A DNA stretch of 64,000 nt from Kappaphycus alvarezii (GCA_002205965.3 NADL03000073.1:310001-374000), one strand, 5' to 3'; positions 22,597 through 33,871 are shown, numbered from the stretch's first letter. Translations and numbers: made by a program. The notes: generated from the letters alone by a model not told the origin.

Positions 22597-23250
22597 GGCT
22601 GTGTGTTGACTCATTGCACCACTTGACATGCCAGCGCATGTGGCTTAGTGGTCAATTTTTTTTTCCTACATGGTAGCATTGCGGGTTCCAGCCCCGCAAG
22701 TGGTTGCCTTGGTGAAAATTTAATTTGTCTGTTTTCGGCATTGCTTACTGTCCTATAGGTGATAGGAATGAGTTGTAAGATGTCTGAGTCCTTACAGCAC
22801 CCCGTTGTCCCTGAGTGAGGGGGGTGTTGAACTGGGCTGTGTGTTCACTCAGTGCACCACTTGACATGCCAGCGCATGTGGCTTAGTGGTCAATTTGTTT
22901 TTCCTACATTAGTGCCTCTTAGCGAGGGGGATTTTGATATATATATGTCGTGGTCCCCTCAGATGCACAAGAGCCAGCGCATGTGGCTCAGTGGTTAAGG
23001 TTTTCAACAGGTTATGGGCCCGGTTGACATTGCCGCTGTGGTCGCGGGTTCGAGTCCCGCTAGGTGCACTGAGTTGGATATTTGTTCAGACATTACTGTA
23101 ATGGTCTTTGTAAGCCCTGAATCCCTCGACAAGCATCTTGTGGTAGTGCCTCTGAGCGAGGGGGGATGTTGATATATATATGTCGTGGTCCGCTCAGATG
23201 CACAAGAGCCAGCGAATGTGGCTCAGTGGTTAAGGTTTTCAACAAATTTC
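22597..23250 (+). repeat. Tandem cluster of tRNA-derived SINE units
   Basis: Four related heads carry an RNA polymerase III A box: tggcttagtgg at 22641 and 22879, tggctcagtgg at 22984 and 23219. Unit 3 has a perfect B box ggttcgagtcc (23047-23057) inside a 5-bp T stem (gcggg/cccgc). Unit 1 has a damaged one (ggttccagccc, 22684). Units are separated by conserved tails such as gcctcttagcgaggggg and gatatatatatgtcgtgg. Units 1-2 and 3-4 form two subfamilies. The heads without a B box (units 2 and 4) are truncated. The cluster follows the copia LTR region. Confidence 0.75.
22977..23068 (+). tRNA. tRNA-like head of SINE unit 3
   Basis: A 92-nt stretch can be laid out as a class II tRNA. The acceptor gcgcatg pairs with taggtgc (one A-G mismatch, two wobbles). 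The D arm starts tggctcagtggttaagg. The TCAAC/GTTGA stem fits the anticodon position, and the T arm is perfect with loop ttcgagt. The loop after TCAAC is 14 nt, too long for an anticodon loop unless it holds an intron. I therefore regard it as the tRNA-derived head of a SINE rather than a working tRNA gene, and I assign no amino acid. Confidence 0.45.
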
Positions 23251-23271
23251 ACCCGATTTTTGCTCTGTATA

Positions 23272-24138
23272 CTAAATCCCAGCGTAGCTGTTGCCCCTGT
23301 TTGATGCGTCTGCGGAATCCATAACTATCCAGTTTGTATCAACTTCTGGCAGAATATGCTCCAAAACGCTTGAAGAGCTAAGAAATCTGTCTATGTAAGG
23401 AAACGATTTTCCGCAGTACACTGGATCACCCTCAAGAGCGCGGTAGAGTTCCCTATCTTCAGCCATCTTATTGTACAATGCAGTACCTTCATTGAATATT
23501 TGCTCGTCAGTTAGACCCCGTGTAACGCTAAGGGCGATTTCTCTTTGGCGAAGCCCTTCGGAAATCAAACAAGCCCTTTTTATTTTATTGTACCTTTCAA
23601 ACAGCGCAAAAACAGTGCATCAGTACCAAACTACCCACCAGTTTTTTCCTTCTGAATTATCAGGAACATTTTGCGAACTATTTCTTACAGCACCGACATT
23701 TTTTTGCTCAAATCTTTTCAAGGCAATCTCAGATGCCCCGATGACCGCTCGACGGTATGAGACGTTTTCATCTATAGACCAGGGCTTGGTACTGCCCATG
23801 TCAAGAAATCTAACGCTTTTGATTGCTGATTGCAGCGTGTGAGTGGATTTCGTTCTTAATTTCTTGAATTGTGCAGAGATTGTGCCTGCTGTACCTGTGT
23901 TGCAAATTGCACAGTTTTTGTTTTTCGCGATATAGGGGTTATATAGCACTTCTGGCTACCCAAACATCTGTTTCCAGCTACGCAAATCGAATGGGAGTAA
24001 AGGGAGATAGGGTGCCGTAAAAAAAGCAGAGTTAATTAGCGCAGAGAAGCGGACAATGACTCTGAACTGCAAGACTCTGGGCTGCGGGGAGCTATTGGGA
24101 GCCTTGGACATCAGTTTAAAACAATAGAGGTCGTACAC
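23272..24138 (-). pseudogene. Unrecognised protein, single frame with two stops
   Basis: From 24138 to 23272 one reading frame of 288 codons is interrupted only by a TAG near 23956 and a TGA near 23620. About fifteen stops would be expected by chance. Recognisable compositional features are a possible zinc-binding pair in 'NKNCAICNTGTAGTI', basic helices ('QFKKLRTKSTHTLQSAIK') and an acidic/aromatic C-terminal half ('LYRALEGDPVYCGKSFPYID', 'VDTNWIVMDSADASNRG'). I do not recognise the family. Position among PIF-like pieces and just after the SINE cluster suggests an accessory protein of a transposon, but this is a guess. Confidence 0.45.
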
Positions 24139-24629
24139 AACCAGAACTTCGTGCGATTTTTCGTGCAGAAGTCGGTGTGAAAAGATACCTGTCCTCAGCG
24201 CACGAAAAGTCTTGTTAAACGCGAAATAATATTCGTGTGAAAGCTGGGTGCCCGAGGAAGAGGCAAAGAGGGCAATTTTTCATAGTCATGCGACACGATT
24301 GATGTAGAAAAATGCCAGTTGCCTTCTTGAAGGCATTATGGGAGAGATATAAGTCCACGAAGGGTGCGTTGATGGTTTGGAAATGAGGTTGGGGATGGAC
24401 GATTGTAATTGGTGACACCTCGTGTTGGAATTGTTTGAAGGGATTATTAGATTTGTTTTGTATTGAATGAGTAGAACCGACTTGAATGAGTCTGATAGTT
24501 TTTGTAGTTGAACTCCCTTGTAGTACTATGAAGTAGTTTTTAGAATAACCCTACACAAAAAGGGAACGCGCGATGTCTGTGCAAAACATTAAGAACCGTC
24601 ATATAGAAAGAATTCCCGTATGATCCTTT
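24139..24629. other. No recognisable gene
   Basis: Short ORFs on the minus strand (24418-24215, 67 codons) have no recognisable features. Confidence 0.4.
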
Positions 24630-25323
24630 ATGAATGGTTTTGCTTCCTCTCAAACACTTCCACGTCAGAATCTCATTTCATCAGCTAAGCACCCTTTACC
24701 CTCATCTCCTTACGAAGTAGCGAATGTCTTACGAAGCGACGGGCCGCCTGCGGACACTTCATCAACCGCGCTTCCTACAGTTACTGTTTTCAGCTTCAAC
24801 ACTAACTCGAGTTTCCCGTTTTTACCAGCTGCAGCAGTTGCGATTGCAAACCCACAGGCACCTGGGCAACTACATCCCAAAATCCTTCTATTTAACGGCC
24901 CCTACAATATCCTGCTTTTGAAGAATGTTCGTGCTCATGACGCACACACATCAGGATGGGGCGAGAAAGGAAGCAGTTATGTGAAGATGCAGGTAAAATT
25001 TTTTGCGGAGATCCCTTCCATTTCGTTTACGTACTACAAGCATCCTTCTGCAAAGAGCGTTCACGACCGTTTCGATCGTACTCTGCGAGAGAGCCAAGAT
25101 CGGATCGAGTGCAACGGAAAAGTGTCATGGATAGATGAACAGTACCAAAAAGGAGACCTTTTTAGGCGACCTCATATTAGAGAAAAATGAAAAAGATGAG
25201 CGAGATATTTTGAAGATGGATAAGAAGATCGCTGCTCATGATGGATTAATAGCAGCCAGAGAACAGATTAGGGTCGATCACTCAACAGAAAATCTTCTAA
25301 ATCGGGCGTCATGGTTCTTTTAG
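24630..25323 (+). pseudogene. Myb/SANT-like transposon companion ORF (type 1)
   Basis: An ORF of 187 codons (24630-25190) is followed, one frame shift later, by 63 codons (25135-25323). After a low-complexity serine/proline N-terminus it reads 'LLFNGPYNILLLKNVRAHDA', 'GWGEKGSSYVKMQVKFFAEI' and 'HPSAKSVHDRFDRTLRESQD'. Then come 'DEQYQKGD' and, in the new frame, 'LGDLILEKNEKDERDILKMD' and 'AAHDGLIAAREQIRVDH'. This is the helical DNA-binding-like protein that accompanies DDE transposons in oomycetes, fungi and algae (trihelix followed by an acidic coiled coil). The frame change at about 25160 breaks it. It converges on the PIF-like transposase at 25812-26590. Confidence 0.6.
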
Positions 25324-25811
25324 ACAATTCTGCAGAAATTGACAAAAATTTGAGAAAAACGAGTACAAAAGCGTTTCAAGTCCGAGTGGGGAGAATTTTA
25401 AGCCAGCCATAGCCGATTAAGACGACTAATTTGACGATTTTTCTCTTCTGACTTGGGAGCACGAAGGAAGCAGGAGGAGAGGGTTAGATTGAGCGAGAGT
25501 GATTGCGAATGGAAAAGAAGCTTGAAAACGAGCAGACGCTCGGTTTACTTATGCAAAAGGCCACAAATAAAAGACTTGACTTAGATTCTCGTTAGCTTTA
25601 AATAGAACAGTAAAAGCGCCGTGTTGTGATAAAAAATATCGAAAGATGATGTAATTGGTGCGCGAGCTAACGAGGCGCATGAATGATTGAGTTACAACGT
25701 AAAACGTAGTTTAAGATAACTATCATCAACTTCACTGTACTGTATCTCTCGGACTCAGTCGCGTTTCACATGTATCTTGATAAAATTGACGGTTGCAGTC
25801 AAAAGATTGGA

Positions 25812-26590
25812 AACTCAGCCACCATTCTCCACACATATCATGAGGTTATGAAAAACGGCCGACGCTATATACATTAGCGCAACTGCTTCTCTCCGAACCT
25901 TTAAACTTCTTGAAAATTGTTTCCAGTTCACATTTGCTTGAGATATTTGTAATTACTCTCCACCAACACCCGCTGAGCCTTCATTCTTGTGTTGAACACT
26001 TGCTGCTCAGCCTTTGCGGTCAAACGCCCGTATGTGATTTTAATCCAAGGACACAGTACAAATGCGGGTATCCAAATAGGCAAAACTGTCCTCCATCAAA
26101 AAAGACGCAGTGTTCATGACTGGTTTCAATGCCAAAGCGGCGCGTTAAAGTCATATTATGTCTTCTACATTCCACAGGACTATATAGGGAAAGCATTAAA
26201 CCGTCAGGCGTAGTAATGGTTTCGTAGACTAAGCAATGCATGCCTTTATGTTCTGAGTAATATGACCTTTGTAAACTTTCATTTCCACCTGGACGCGCAA
26301 TCCTTATTTTCGTGCAGTCAATAAACCCTACGAAACTGTCTAACGGTTTCCCTTTCTTGGCTAGAGCCTCAGCATACAAGGCTGCTTTTTCTTGCAGTAG
26401 ATATTCCTGTAAAGAGCAAATAGGCTCCTGTTTACTTGCGACAAATATTTACTACTTCCCAAAATATCACTTATTTGCGAGTGCCTCATTCCAATCGTTA
26501 ATTACAGCTGGTCTTACACCTCAGGAGATGTTAGACGGTTCATCACAATACTGTACAACCATCTGTAAATGAATCGCGGACGTCATGTTC
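25812..26590 (-). pseudogene. PIF-like DDE transposase (DDE_Tnp_4 type)
   Basis: The 119-codon core (26379-26020) begins 'YAEALAKKGKPLDSFVGFID', where 'GFID' carries the first catalytic aspartate, and continues 'RSYYSEHKGMHCLVYETITT', 'SLYSPVECRRHNM' and 'LFGYPHLYCVLG'. The second catalytic aspartate (normally GDP) is tyrosine here. Downstream in another frame, 'KAEQQVFNTRMKAQRVLVES' supplies the third acidic residue and 'RREAVALMYIASAVFHNLMI' the C-terminal helix. Upstream 'LLFTGISTARKSSLVC' is the preceding helix. Three frame changes and one stop occur. About 226 bp reappear inside the gypsy element at 13085-13310. Confidence 0.75.
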
Positions 26591-27419
26591 CGTTTTGTCC
26601 TTCATGCGTTCCAGTAAATAACGACAGCAGGTATGTTTCATAGTCAAAAACGAAACTTCTCAAACCCTTCTTGATCAGAGTATCTTTATCTGTGAAACTT
26701 ATAGCCTTATATACCTAGTGAACAAAGATCGATCTCCCTCAACTCCTGCGCGGGATGCCAAACCTTCCTAAAAGCCCTATTTCATATCCATTCTTGGGCC
26801 CCAGTCGCAAGCGCCAAGTGGGTAGTCCGCAGTTCTCGTATTCGCCTCTTACGAGTATTTCCAATGTAGAGATCCCTTTGCCTTATGGTAAACGATACAA
26901 AGCAAATAGTTTACGGCGTATCAAATAAAGGCCACATGAGGCGGCGGTTGATTGTCGGGTATGACAGTATCAGTAATCATAAATACCTGCATAATGGAAA
27001 ATAAGTTGCGTACAAGTCAGTTCCACTCTGCCAGAAGTTCAGCAGCGATATTTTTCACTGCCATGTGGAGGCGAAAAACAACCGCACAAAGTCGCGAAAT
27101 TTGGTTTGCGTACGACTCTTACTGGGAACGAAAACAGCGCAATTCTGTATTGTGCCCCAAACGTTGACGTATTTGACGTACAGTGGCAAGGATTTTTGTG
27201 TACAATTCTATTTCCACTTGGCCCTAATCTATTCCTAATGCCGTTGGCTCGGGAACCAGGAAGCTTATTCGGCTCCAAGTGAGCGATATCTGGCATTTCC
27301 GAGGCCAGCGGTTGATTTACGGAATAAGATTTCAGGCAAAAGTCTTGCAAAAATCAGCATGAGTGGGCACGTGTGAGGTGGTGTTCCAGAATTCTGCAAT
27401 TTGGAAAGATAAATCTTGC
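26591..27419. other. No recognisable gene
   Basis: Only short ORFs occur (minus 27350-27039, 103 codons, no features recognised). The stretch lies between a transposase reading left and a Myb/SANT-like ORF reading right and may be the internal spacer of one PIF-like element. Confidence 0.4.
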
Positions 27420-28230
27420 TGAAATGGAGGGTCTAAATGAAGCCAATTCTGCAGCCGTGTGTTCGCGGCAACAAGTACTCGCGCCAAATCCGGCTAAGCT
27501 CCCACTTCGCGTAGTTTTGAGCCTTTTATTTCACCAATTCTCATTTGTGCATAAACTCTGGTCACCCTTGCCGATCTCTATAGCTTCGACTGCTCTTGCT
27601 GCCTCCGCCCAGCTGCAGCCCACACTGGCAACACGGTCACGGCTTCTGTCGAAGCTACCGTTCTCTGATCGCATGGAAGAGATGATGAGCGGTTTGGGTG
27701 GAGATGTCGGTGAAAACAAGAGATACTCTCCGCTATATGTGAGGCACGACAAGAACTGGCAGATCTTAAGGCAGAGAAGCGTAAAGCGGCTGTAGATAGA
27801 GACGCTGAGAAGAAGAGACTGGGCGCAATTATCAGGGCGTAGGACATGAAACGGAGGACAGCAGTTCCGAAAACACTGCAGAAGATGAGAGATCTTAGCT
27901 CTCCGCGGACACACAGTCGAAGAAGAAACTTTGCGTGGCCAGAGATCCTTTAAACTCGATATTTCCGCTTTAACAGACGCCGTTCGAGGAGGAGACGATG
28001 TCCGCGCAAAGCTGGAGGAAGCACAACTAGCGCTCGAACGCGAACGATTTGAACAAGAGAAGAAATAGCGTAGCATGGATCGCGAGGACCGTAAGGAAGA
28101 GCGGGAAGCAGCTCAAAAGATAGAAATAGAAAAATTTCAAGCTTTGTTTGCTGCAGATGCCCGACATCATATCACGGAAGTAGCAGCCTGTCCAGGAATC
28201 TTGGTCCTCGTCCCCAGAACGGCTCGTAAA
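27420..28230 (+). pseudogene. Myb/SANT-like transposon companion ORF (type 2)
   Basis: Pieces in alternating plus-strand frames read 'MMSGLGGDVGENKRYSPLYV', 'CEARQELADLKAEKRKAAVD', 'ETEDSSSENTAEDE', 'KLEEAQLALERERFEQEKK', then a stop, then 'EDRKEEREAAQKIEIEKFQA'. This is an acidic region followed by a charged coiled coil, as in the C-terminal half of PIF/Harbinger-associated Myb/SANT proteins. The same order (SG-G-E helix, S-rich acidic linker, ALERxxxxKLQLEEER-like coil) is seen at 62630-63923, so the two are related. Divergent orientation with respect to the transposase at 25.8-26.6 kb fits a two-ORF PIF element. Confidence 0.5.
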
Positions 28231-28826
28231 AAACCATCGCTTCACGTCTCGCTAGCCATTCAGACCTCTGTGCTCCACGCCCACCTTTCTGTATTGATCA
28301 CTAGGGTATTGATTCGGTTAACTAGTCTCCAGAAGAAATAAGTGGTCGGGCGAAGGCGGCTTGTAGCTAAAATACCGTAAACATTGGTATGTGTAAAGTC
28401 AGTTTCTCAAGTTTGTTGGCAGCAAAGCGAACAAGTAGAGAGCACCAACGGGTCCTTTGCTGATGCCTTTTTTTCTTTTAAAGTCCATCGTAGTCCAATA
28501 CAACTTGACCTCTTTGAACACTTATTCTACCTTTACCCTTCTCTCAGACATCTCCTTATTGGAAGGTATCTAATTCTCGTTAAGGTGCCCTCCTTGAAAC
28601 AAAATCTCCATGTACCACCGACGACTTTACCCACTGTCAAAACAGATGCAATAAGATTTCCCACGTATATTTCCTAAGATTAGGAGCGGCTGTTTTTTGG
28701 GGCCACATTGAGTATACAGAGTTGTATTATGCCTTATACCCTCGAGCGATGTGCTCACCTGCAAGAAATTCCGCCCTGGGTAACGAGCGCTTGATACTTC
28801 AGTGCATGTTTGCGCTTATTTTTATT

Positions 28827-29120
28827 TTAAATGATACGTTTTGAACCTTTATCACGTGGTCTAGATATCGCAATAACAGTAACATCAATAAATCCGACAC
28901 AATTCGAAAGCACATGACACTTGCATTTTATTGCTCTTGTGAAATTTGATTCCTTCCGTTGCAAGAGAGAAAAACCCAACTGGGTTGTTATGATACCTTG
29001 CCTGGACTCCAAAAACACCTCTACTGTTTCCCAGAATATCTGGGATAAACGAGAGAAGTTTTTGCCGACAAGAGTTTCAGTATCTCGCCGACGACATGGC
29101 GACGCCATTCTACGATGCAA
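28827..29120 (-). pseudogene. PIF-like transposase fragment
   Basis: The 97-codon ORF ends 'LSNCVGFIDVTVIAISRPRD', the block around the first catalytic aspartate of DDE_Tnp_4 transposases (family form: CvGFIDGTv..i.RP). It is followed by a stop, so the catalytic core is truncated. The sequence differs from the copies at 13.1 and 26.1 kb, indicating another subfamily. Confidence 0.55.
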
Positions 29121-30413
29121 AATTCAGGTGCTCTGCAGTGATGTCACCGGAAACCGGCTAAGCTTTGCCGCAGTCGCCGTCGAGGGCCATACCATAAAGG
29201 TTACAAGGCGAATGATGTCTTTTTTCTTGAAGCTAAATAGAGATGGACATTTCTCACCAAAAAATGAGTTATTCGGGAGATGTCTTAGCGGCAGAAGAGT
29301 CTCGGGCGGTGGCGCTGGGCGGAATCATGGTGCGGGGTTGGTCTTCAGCAGCGGTGACGATTGTCGGGGTTGTGCGATGGGCTTCGGCGTGGGTTTGTTC
29401 CAAGATTTTAGCGGCCAATAGAACCGGAGCGGCGGCCAGCGCGGCCGGAGCGCGTCTAGGATACGTGCGCGAGGTCCGGATGGCCATGGAATGGTGAAGC
29501 AAGGCTTCCCCAAGGCTTTGCGGGCCCCCTTACGCACCCACTTTTCCATCCTACCTTAGTAGCTCCAATGAAGGATACGGGTCTCTTACCGGAGGGCATG
29601 GGGCTGAATTGCTAGTCAAATGTATTTATTTCATTTTAATTCTGTTAATTACACATGCTAGATTGAAATTCGCCATAGTCTCATTTACAGAAACTATTTT
29701 GGAATTTAACCTCTCAACTATGGTGTTCCTTTTTTTAGATGCTCTATTTTTGTCATGAATTCCAAGGTAAAAAATACAGAGTGGCGCATGAGTGGCGCAT
29801 GCTGGCGACTCTGAAAAAACAGAAACGTTTTTGCTAGCTACATAGGTCTGCATTAAAGGTCGATGAATTGATTGCTCCCTTTACTCACCGGAGTGGGGCA
29901 GTCTCGTTACTTATACACAATCACGATACCGTCTAATATCGCTAGCATGAGCGAGAAGTTGTGTACACAACGGTAATAATATTTTTAGTGTATCCATGAA
30001 TATCTACTGTAGTAAATATGTATCGATTCTGTGGCCTAGGTAGACCTGACATAAATAAAACTATCAATTGTCTATCTACTGGATAGATAGAGTAGAATTA
30101 AACCCTAACAAAGAAGTTGCAAGGGCAAGGACTACAGTATGCTGTAATATACGCGCAAGACGCATATATTCGTAGATTTTTTCTAAAACTTGAGAGCTGA
30201 TCTGCTAGTTGGAGAGAATTGAAAACGCTAAGATCATATCCACCGGCTGGTTTTCAAATGATCAAATGACAAATTAAATAATACTTGATGATTCGATAGC
30301 AGTTAACTGCTGCCCACTGAAGAAAGAAAAAGCAGCAAATGGCTTTTTATTTTTATCTACTGGTAAAAACTGAGGCATATCTGGACAACTTCGCACCCAT
30401 TTTTACCAATTTT
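29121..30413. other. No recognisable gene; local GC-rich patch
   Basis: A GC-rich stretch at about 29270-29500 keeps frames open on both strands (alanine-rich translations), most likely because of composition. The rest is AT-rich with short ORFs only. Confidence 0.4.
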
Positions 30414-31560
30414 CTATCCAAGTGCTGCCCTTTGATTGGCATGAACAGTTAATTGGTGCGAATTGGTAGGAAAATGAAGGTGAGGGTCCATCTCAAGTTG
30501 ATGCTGTCGCGTTGTGTACATGACGTGGTGCAGGGCTTCATCATCAACATCCCACATCATTTCAACCAAATTCCGGGAAAGCAAGTACACCCCCGAAGAG
30601 GACTGCGCCTTGGCTCGCTCTTTGTTACAATTCTCGGAGGACACTATCGTGGGGGATGAGCCATTGCGATCCTGGCCTCCTGGAAGAAAGCCACTTGCTC
30701 AACATCTGCAATTTCTTTTAGCCGAAGTTCCCTTCCCTAGTCAACGTTTGGGCGGCAATTCCAACCAGTCAGTCTCCGCTGCGCTGATTCTTGGACCAGC
30801 ACGTTGCCTCGGAGTGGCCTCGGCTTGCAGATATGGGGCAGAGAGGTGCCTGTGGTGATTCTTAGGACACTATGTAGCACAATTCTCCCTTTTTCCGCAC
30901 AAACTGCAACTAAAGTCATCATCAAACGAAGCGAAAGGACGTCTTTTCTCAAGCTGATTCTTCACAAAGAGGGACAACTTTGCAAACTGTCCGGCTAGCT
31001 GTTCAACCTTGTCCTCCAGCTTTTCATGCCCCCCCTACGCTGGTCTGCCCTCTTCAGTATCTTCTTTGGGACAATTAGAGAGTTGAAACCTTGTTCCTGA
31101 TCGGTTCAAAAAGCCCTCTGTCCAGTAACGAAATCTCCTGTGGTCTTCTTCAGACTCTTTTAATCGCCTGGGGCCATTTCCTCTTGCTTTTCCACGGCTC
31201 TACGAAGAAATCCGAACGACACAGTTTCAATGAACCCAAACTTCTGTAAAGAGAATCCAACTGCGCCAGAAAGCCATACATTTCCTTGGGTCTAACCTGG
31301 CGCTGATGGCCTTCCACAATTCTTCTTCCTGTTTCTTTGCCTTCCCAAACTCCCGAGTAGCTTGGTCTTAACGAATGCGTAGTCCTGCCCCTCTTCTTTC
31401 ATCGATCCCTCCCGTGAGAACGCCTCATAGTAGCAATCGAACGCTGTGCCATCCAGGTGACAAAGAGTCTGGCGTACTTTCTCTTCACCGCCTTACCGCA
31501 CATAACTACATTTTCGTACTCGAAAAGTAAACGGTAAACGTCAGACGAAGGGGATACATT
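30414..31560 (-). pseudogene. Orphan retrotransposon gag relic
   Basis: Minus-strand pieces read 'RQTLCHLDGTAFDCYYEAFS' and 'SMKEEGQDYAFVKTKLLGSL', the 'L.L.G.A..WY......F..lk..l...F' core of LTR-retrotransposon gag. They continue through 'FLAQLDSLYRS', and 'AGQFAKLSLFVKNQLEKRRP' leads to the zinc-knuckle-like 'CSLCGKRENCAT'. The frame 30644-30414 continues with 'VVSSENCNKERAKAQSS'. Frames change several times and one stop falls inside the knuckle. No protease, RT or integrase follows on the left side, which is AT-rich and empty. Confidence 0.55.
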
Positions 31561-32149
31561 GAAGGAACATGGAGCTTATCGTTTTGTTCATCGTATTTTC
31601 GAATCTTGGAGGCGGTACCGTGTCATGCTTGTAACTGTCTCTTTACTTCGCTTTCCTGGGCCAAGCGGAACCCCTGCCCTTCCTTTCTACCAAGTTTTCA
31701 CAGCACGGGTCTAAATTATATGCACTGTGCTGTGAAACATGGGGATGCGTCTGGAGTTTCCAGACGCACCTCTCAGAATAGGGGGTGCACAATACTGTAC
31801 GTTGCATAGTGCTGAACCGGGCATATAGTAAACTATGTATGACACAGAAGCCATTCGATTCGCCGTTACGCCTGTTCGTCTCCGTTACCACCCGTATTAA
31901 GCTTATTGTAAATCATTGTGTTCGTTTATAGGCGTTTCATAGCACTTTGACCGCTTCGAAGCCAACAGGTATGACAAATAACGTTACCTGCATGAAAAAT
32001 ATCTATTCAGTGGCAGAAGGATCAACGATTCGACAGGAGAGATCTTAAAACCTTTCAAGTTTCTAAGCGCATGATATATACTGAAGATACACGAGAAAAT
32101 ATTAGCGAGGTCCACTTCAGGTCCAAATGATAAACAAGATAGCAGTGCT
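31561..32149. other. No recognisable gene
   Basis: Short ORFs only on both strands. It may contain the 5' flank of the gag relic and the left end of the Harbinger element. Confidence 0.4.
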
Positions 32150-32595
32150 ACCGGGAAGAGCAAGAAGCAGTGGTGTCTGATAATGGTTTAGAATCTGAAC
32201 TGGAAACCAAACAAGAGACAATCATTCCAAACTCCTGCTCTTCTGGCACACACTGAGATGCGGAAAGGACAAAGATGAAGCACAGAAGAGTTTGAACCCT
32301 GCCAATAAGATGAAGGTAGCTGAGCGAGCACTACAGGTACAAGAAGTGCGTAATTATTCCCTCCGAAGGCATACTGAGATATTGCTTTTTTAAGAATTTT
32401 CCATGCAGTTCTGAGTCAGTCGAAGCTAAAGAATACGATAAATATATGCAAACCAAGGCACGTAATGAATTAATAGAAAGAGTAGCTGCTAAATCAGCGC
32501 AAAAATCCTTTGAGAGAGTTTCGAATGCTGCAGCATTTACCGGTATCGTGAAAATCCAAATACTACCGACCAAGACGGTGAAAAGATAGAAGAAG
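32150..32595 (+). pseudogene. Harbinger-type companion ORF relic (NAM/Myb-like)
   Basis: Plus-strand fragments in two frames read 'PANKMKVAERALQVQEVRNY' and 'EAKEYDKYMQTKARNELIER' followed by 'AAKSAQKSFERVSNAA'. The helical, charged C-terminal region resembles ORF1 proteins of plant-type PIF/Harbinger elements (No-apical-meristem-associated C-terminus). It ends about 200 bp from the 3' end of the transposase relic at 32801-33871 and converges with it, as expected for the two genes of such an element. Confidence 0.45.
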
Positions 32596-32800
32596 AACAT
32601 GAAGTCTTTTCTAATTTGGCTATTTTTTTGTGATGGCGATAACAGAACATTCTTCTATTTGTTACATTTGTATTTCCAAATAGTTTCTATGATCAATCTC
32701 TTAAGATTATTTTAATCTTCTCTTTCCTTCAAATAAGTGTGAACCTCCCAAAGAGCCGCCAATGATCTTGGAAAAATTGTTGCAGTCCCGTTTATTCGCC

Positions 32801-33871
32801 CTAGTCCACCCTACATGGGGTTAACTCCGTTGCTTTCGTAATTAATCTATCACCTTGGTCCTCTAGGTTATCAAACGTCTGCCAATCCCAATCTTCACCA
32901 ATCGTGTTGTGCAAAATAATACAACATTGCTGTACTTCTTTCATTATTTCCTTGGACAAAACCTGGCAGGTCGCGCGACTAAATTTCATTTGCTTTGCAA
33001 AGCACGACGGCTCTTTTCAGGTCCTTTCAAGCACCTTTCTTATTGCGAGCTAGGCATTCTTCCTTCTTGTTTGACAGGAAGGTAATTGTGAAGACATACA
33101 GGCCATTTCGGATATATACCATCCGTCAGCCAGAATTTCTTGTTTCTATGTTGATCAGCGATGACTTACTCGAGTGAAGGAGGATAAGTCCCAGTAGAAA
33201 TCTTTGAAATTAACGTTGAAGCCTCAACAACATTTATAATCATTTCCAGTTCCGGTCATGCCGAAACAGGCATGAAACATCCAAAGTGAGTGATCGCATA
33301 TAGCTTTCAATGTAACTACTAGTGTCCCCTCATTTCCCTGCTACTGTCCATTACATGAAATAGCATGAGGTAGGGCCGTTTTGCCCCCCCTCATTTACAA
33401 AAATCAATGCTACCGATCACTCCAGGGAAACCTCAAGCCGCACATTTTGTAATATTCGCTTCAAGTCCGTCTTCGTAAGCGCACGTAAGTATTCAGATCC
33501 AAATCATTTGTCCACAGACCTAACGAATTGTTCCAAACTTTGTAATACTGTTGATTCTCCTATAATCAAGATTTTATCAACAAAATCAGCTGCCGTGTCG
33601 TATAAAATCATACGGAATGCTGGCGTCACTTCTGATGAGCTGTTAGACCAAGCTTACCAGTACAATCTTTCTCTTGTCGAAAGTAGTCGCCATATAAAGT
33701 GATTCTGTCAAAGATCATCTGAAAAACCTCTCGGGAAACTCGAAGCCGCCTTTGAAGTGTAGCGTCATCGTGTATTGGGGAACTAGAGAAGTAATGAAGA
33801 TGAAGTCCATTATCTGCCTGAAACGCTTGGCGATCGATATTTTCTGCTTTGTCGGGAACGACTAACCTCAA
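32801..33871 (-). pseudogene. Plant-type Harbinger transposase relic
   Basis: The N-terminal frame (33871-33626) has 'HLHYFSSSPIHDDATLQRRL', 'RVSREVFQMIFDRI' and 'RQEKDCTGKLGLTAHQK', a clear match to the Plant_tran family pattern (yF...p.y....fRRRFRM....F..I......yF.qr.D..G..GLs..QK). It continues in other frames with 'ADFVDKILIIGESTVLQSLE', 'FGSEYLRALTKTDLKRIL' and 'GVIGSID'. Near 33110 comes 'DGIYPKWPVCLHNYLPVKQE', and it ends with 'EVQQCCIILHNTIGEDWD' (family form ciILHNMIvEDE). At least five frame changes and stops occur. Length and order match a full transposase of about 350-400 residues. Confidence 0.8.

Noticed and set aside
22977..23068. Functional tRNA gene
   Set aside because: Anticodon loop of 14 nt, acceptor mismatch, and repetition of the A-box part in neighbouring units fit a SINE better.
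23600..23640. TGA in the 23.3-24.1 kb ORF read as selenocysteine
   Set aside because: A TAG also interrupts the same frame and the TGA follows a tryptophan-rich non-catalytic context; decay or base error is simpler.
29243..29549. Alanine-rich ORFs on both strands
   Set aside because: Open simultaneously in several frames because of local GC content; no start context, motif or partner.
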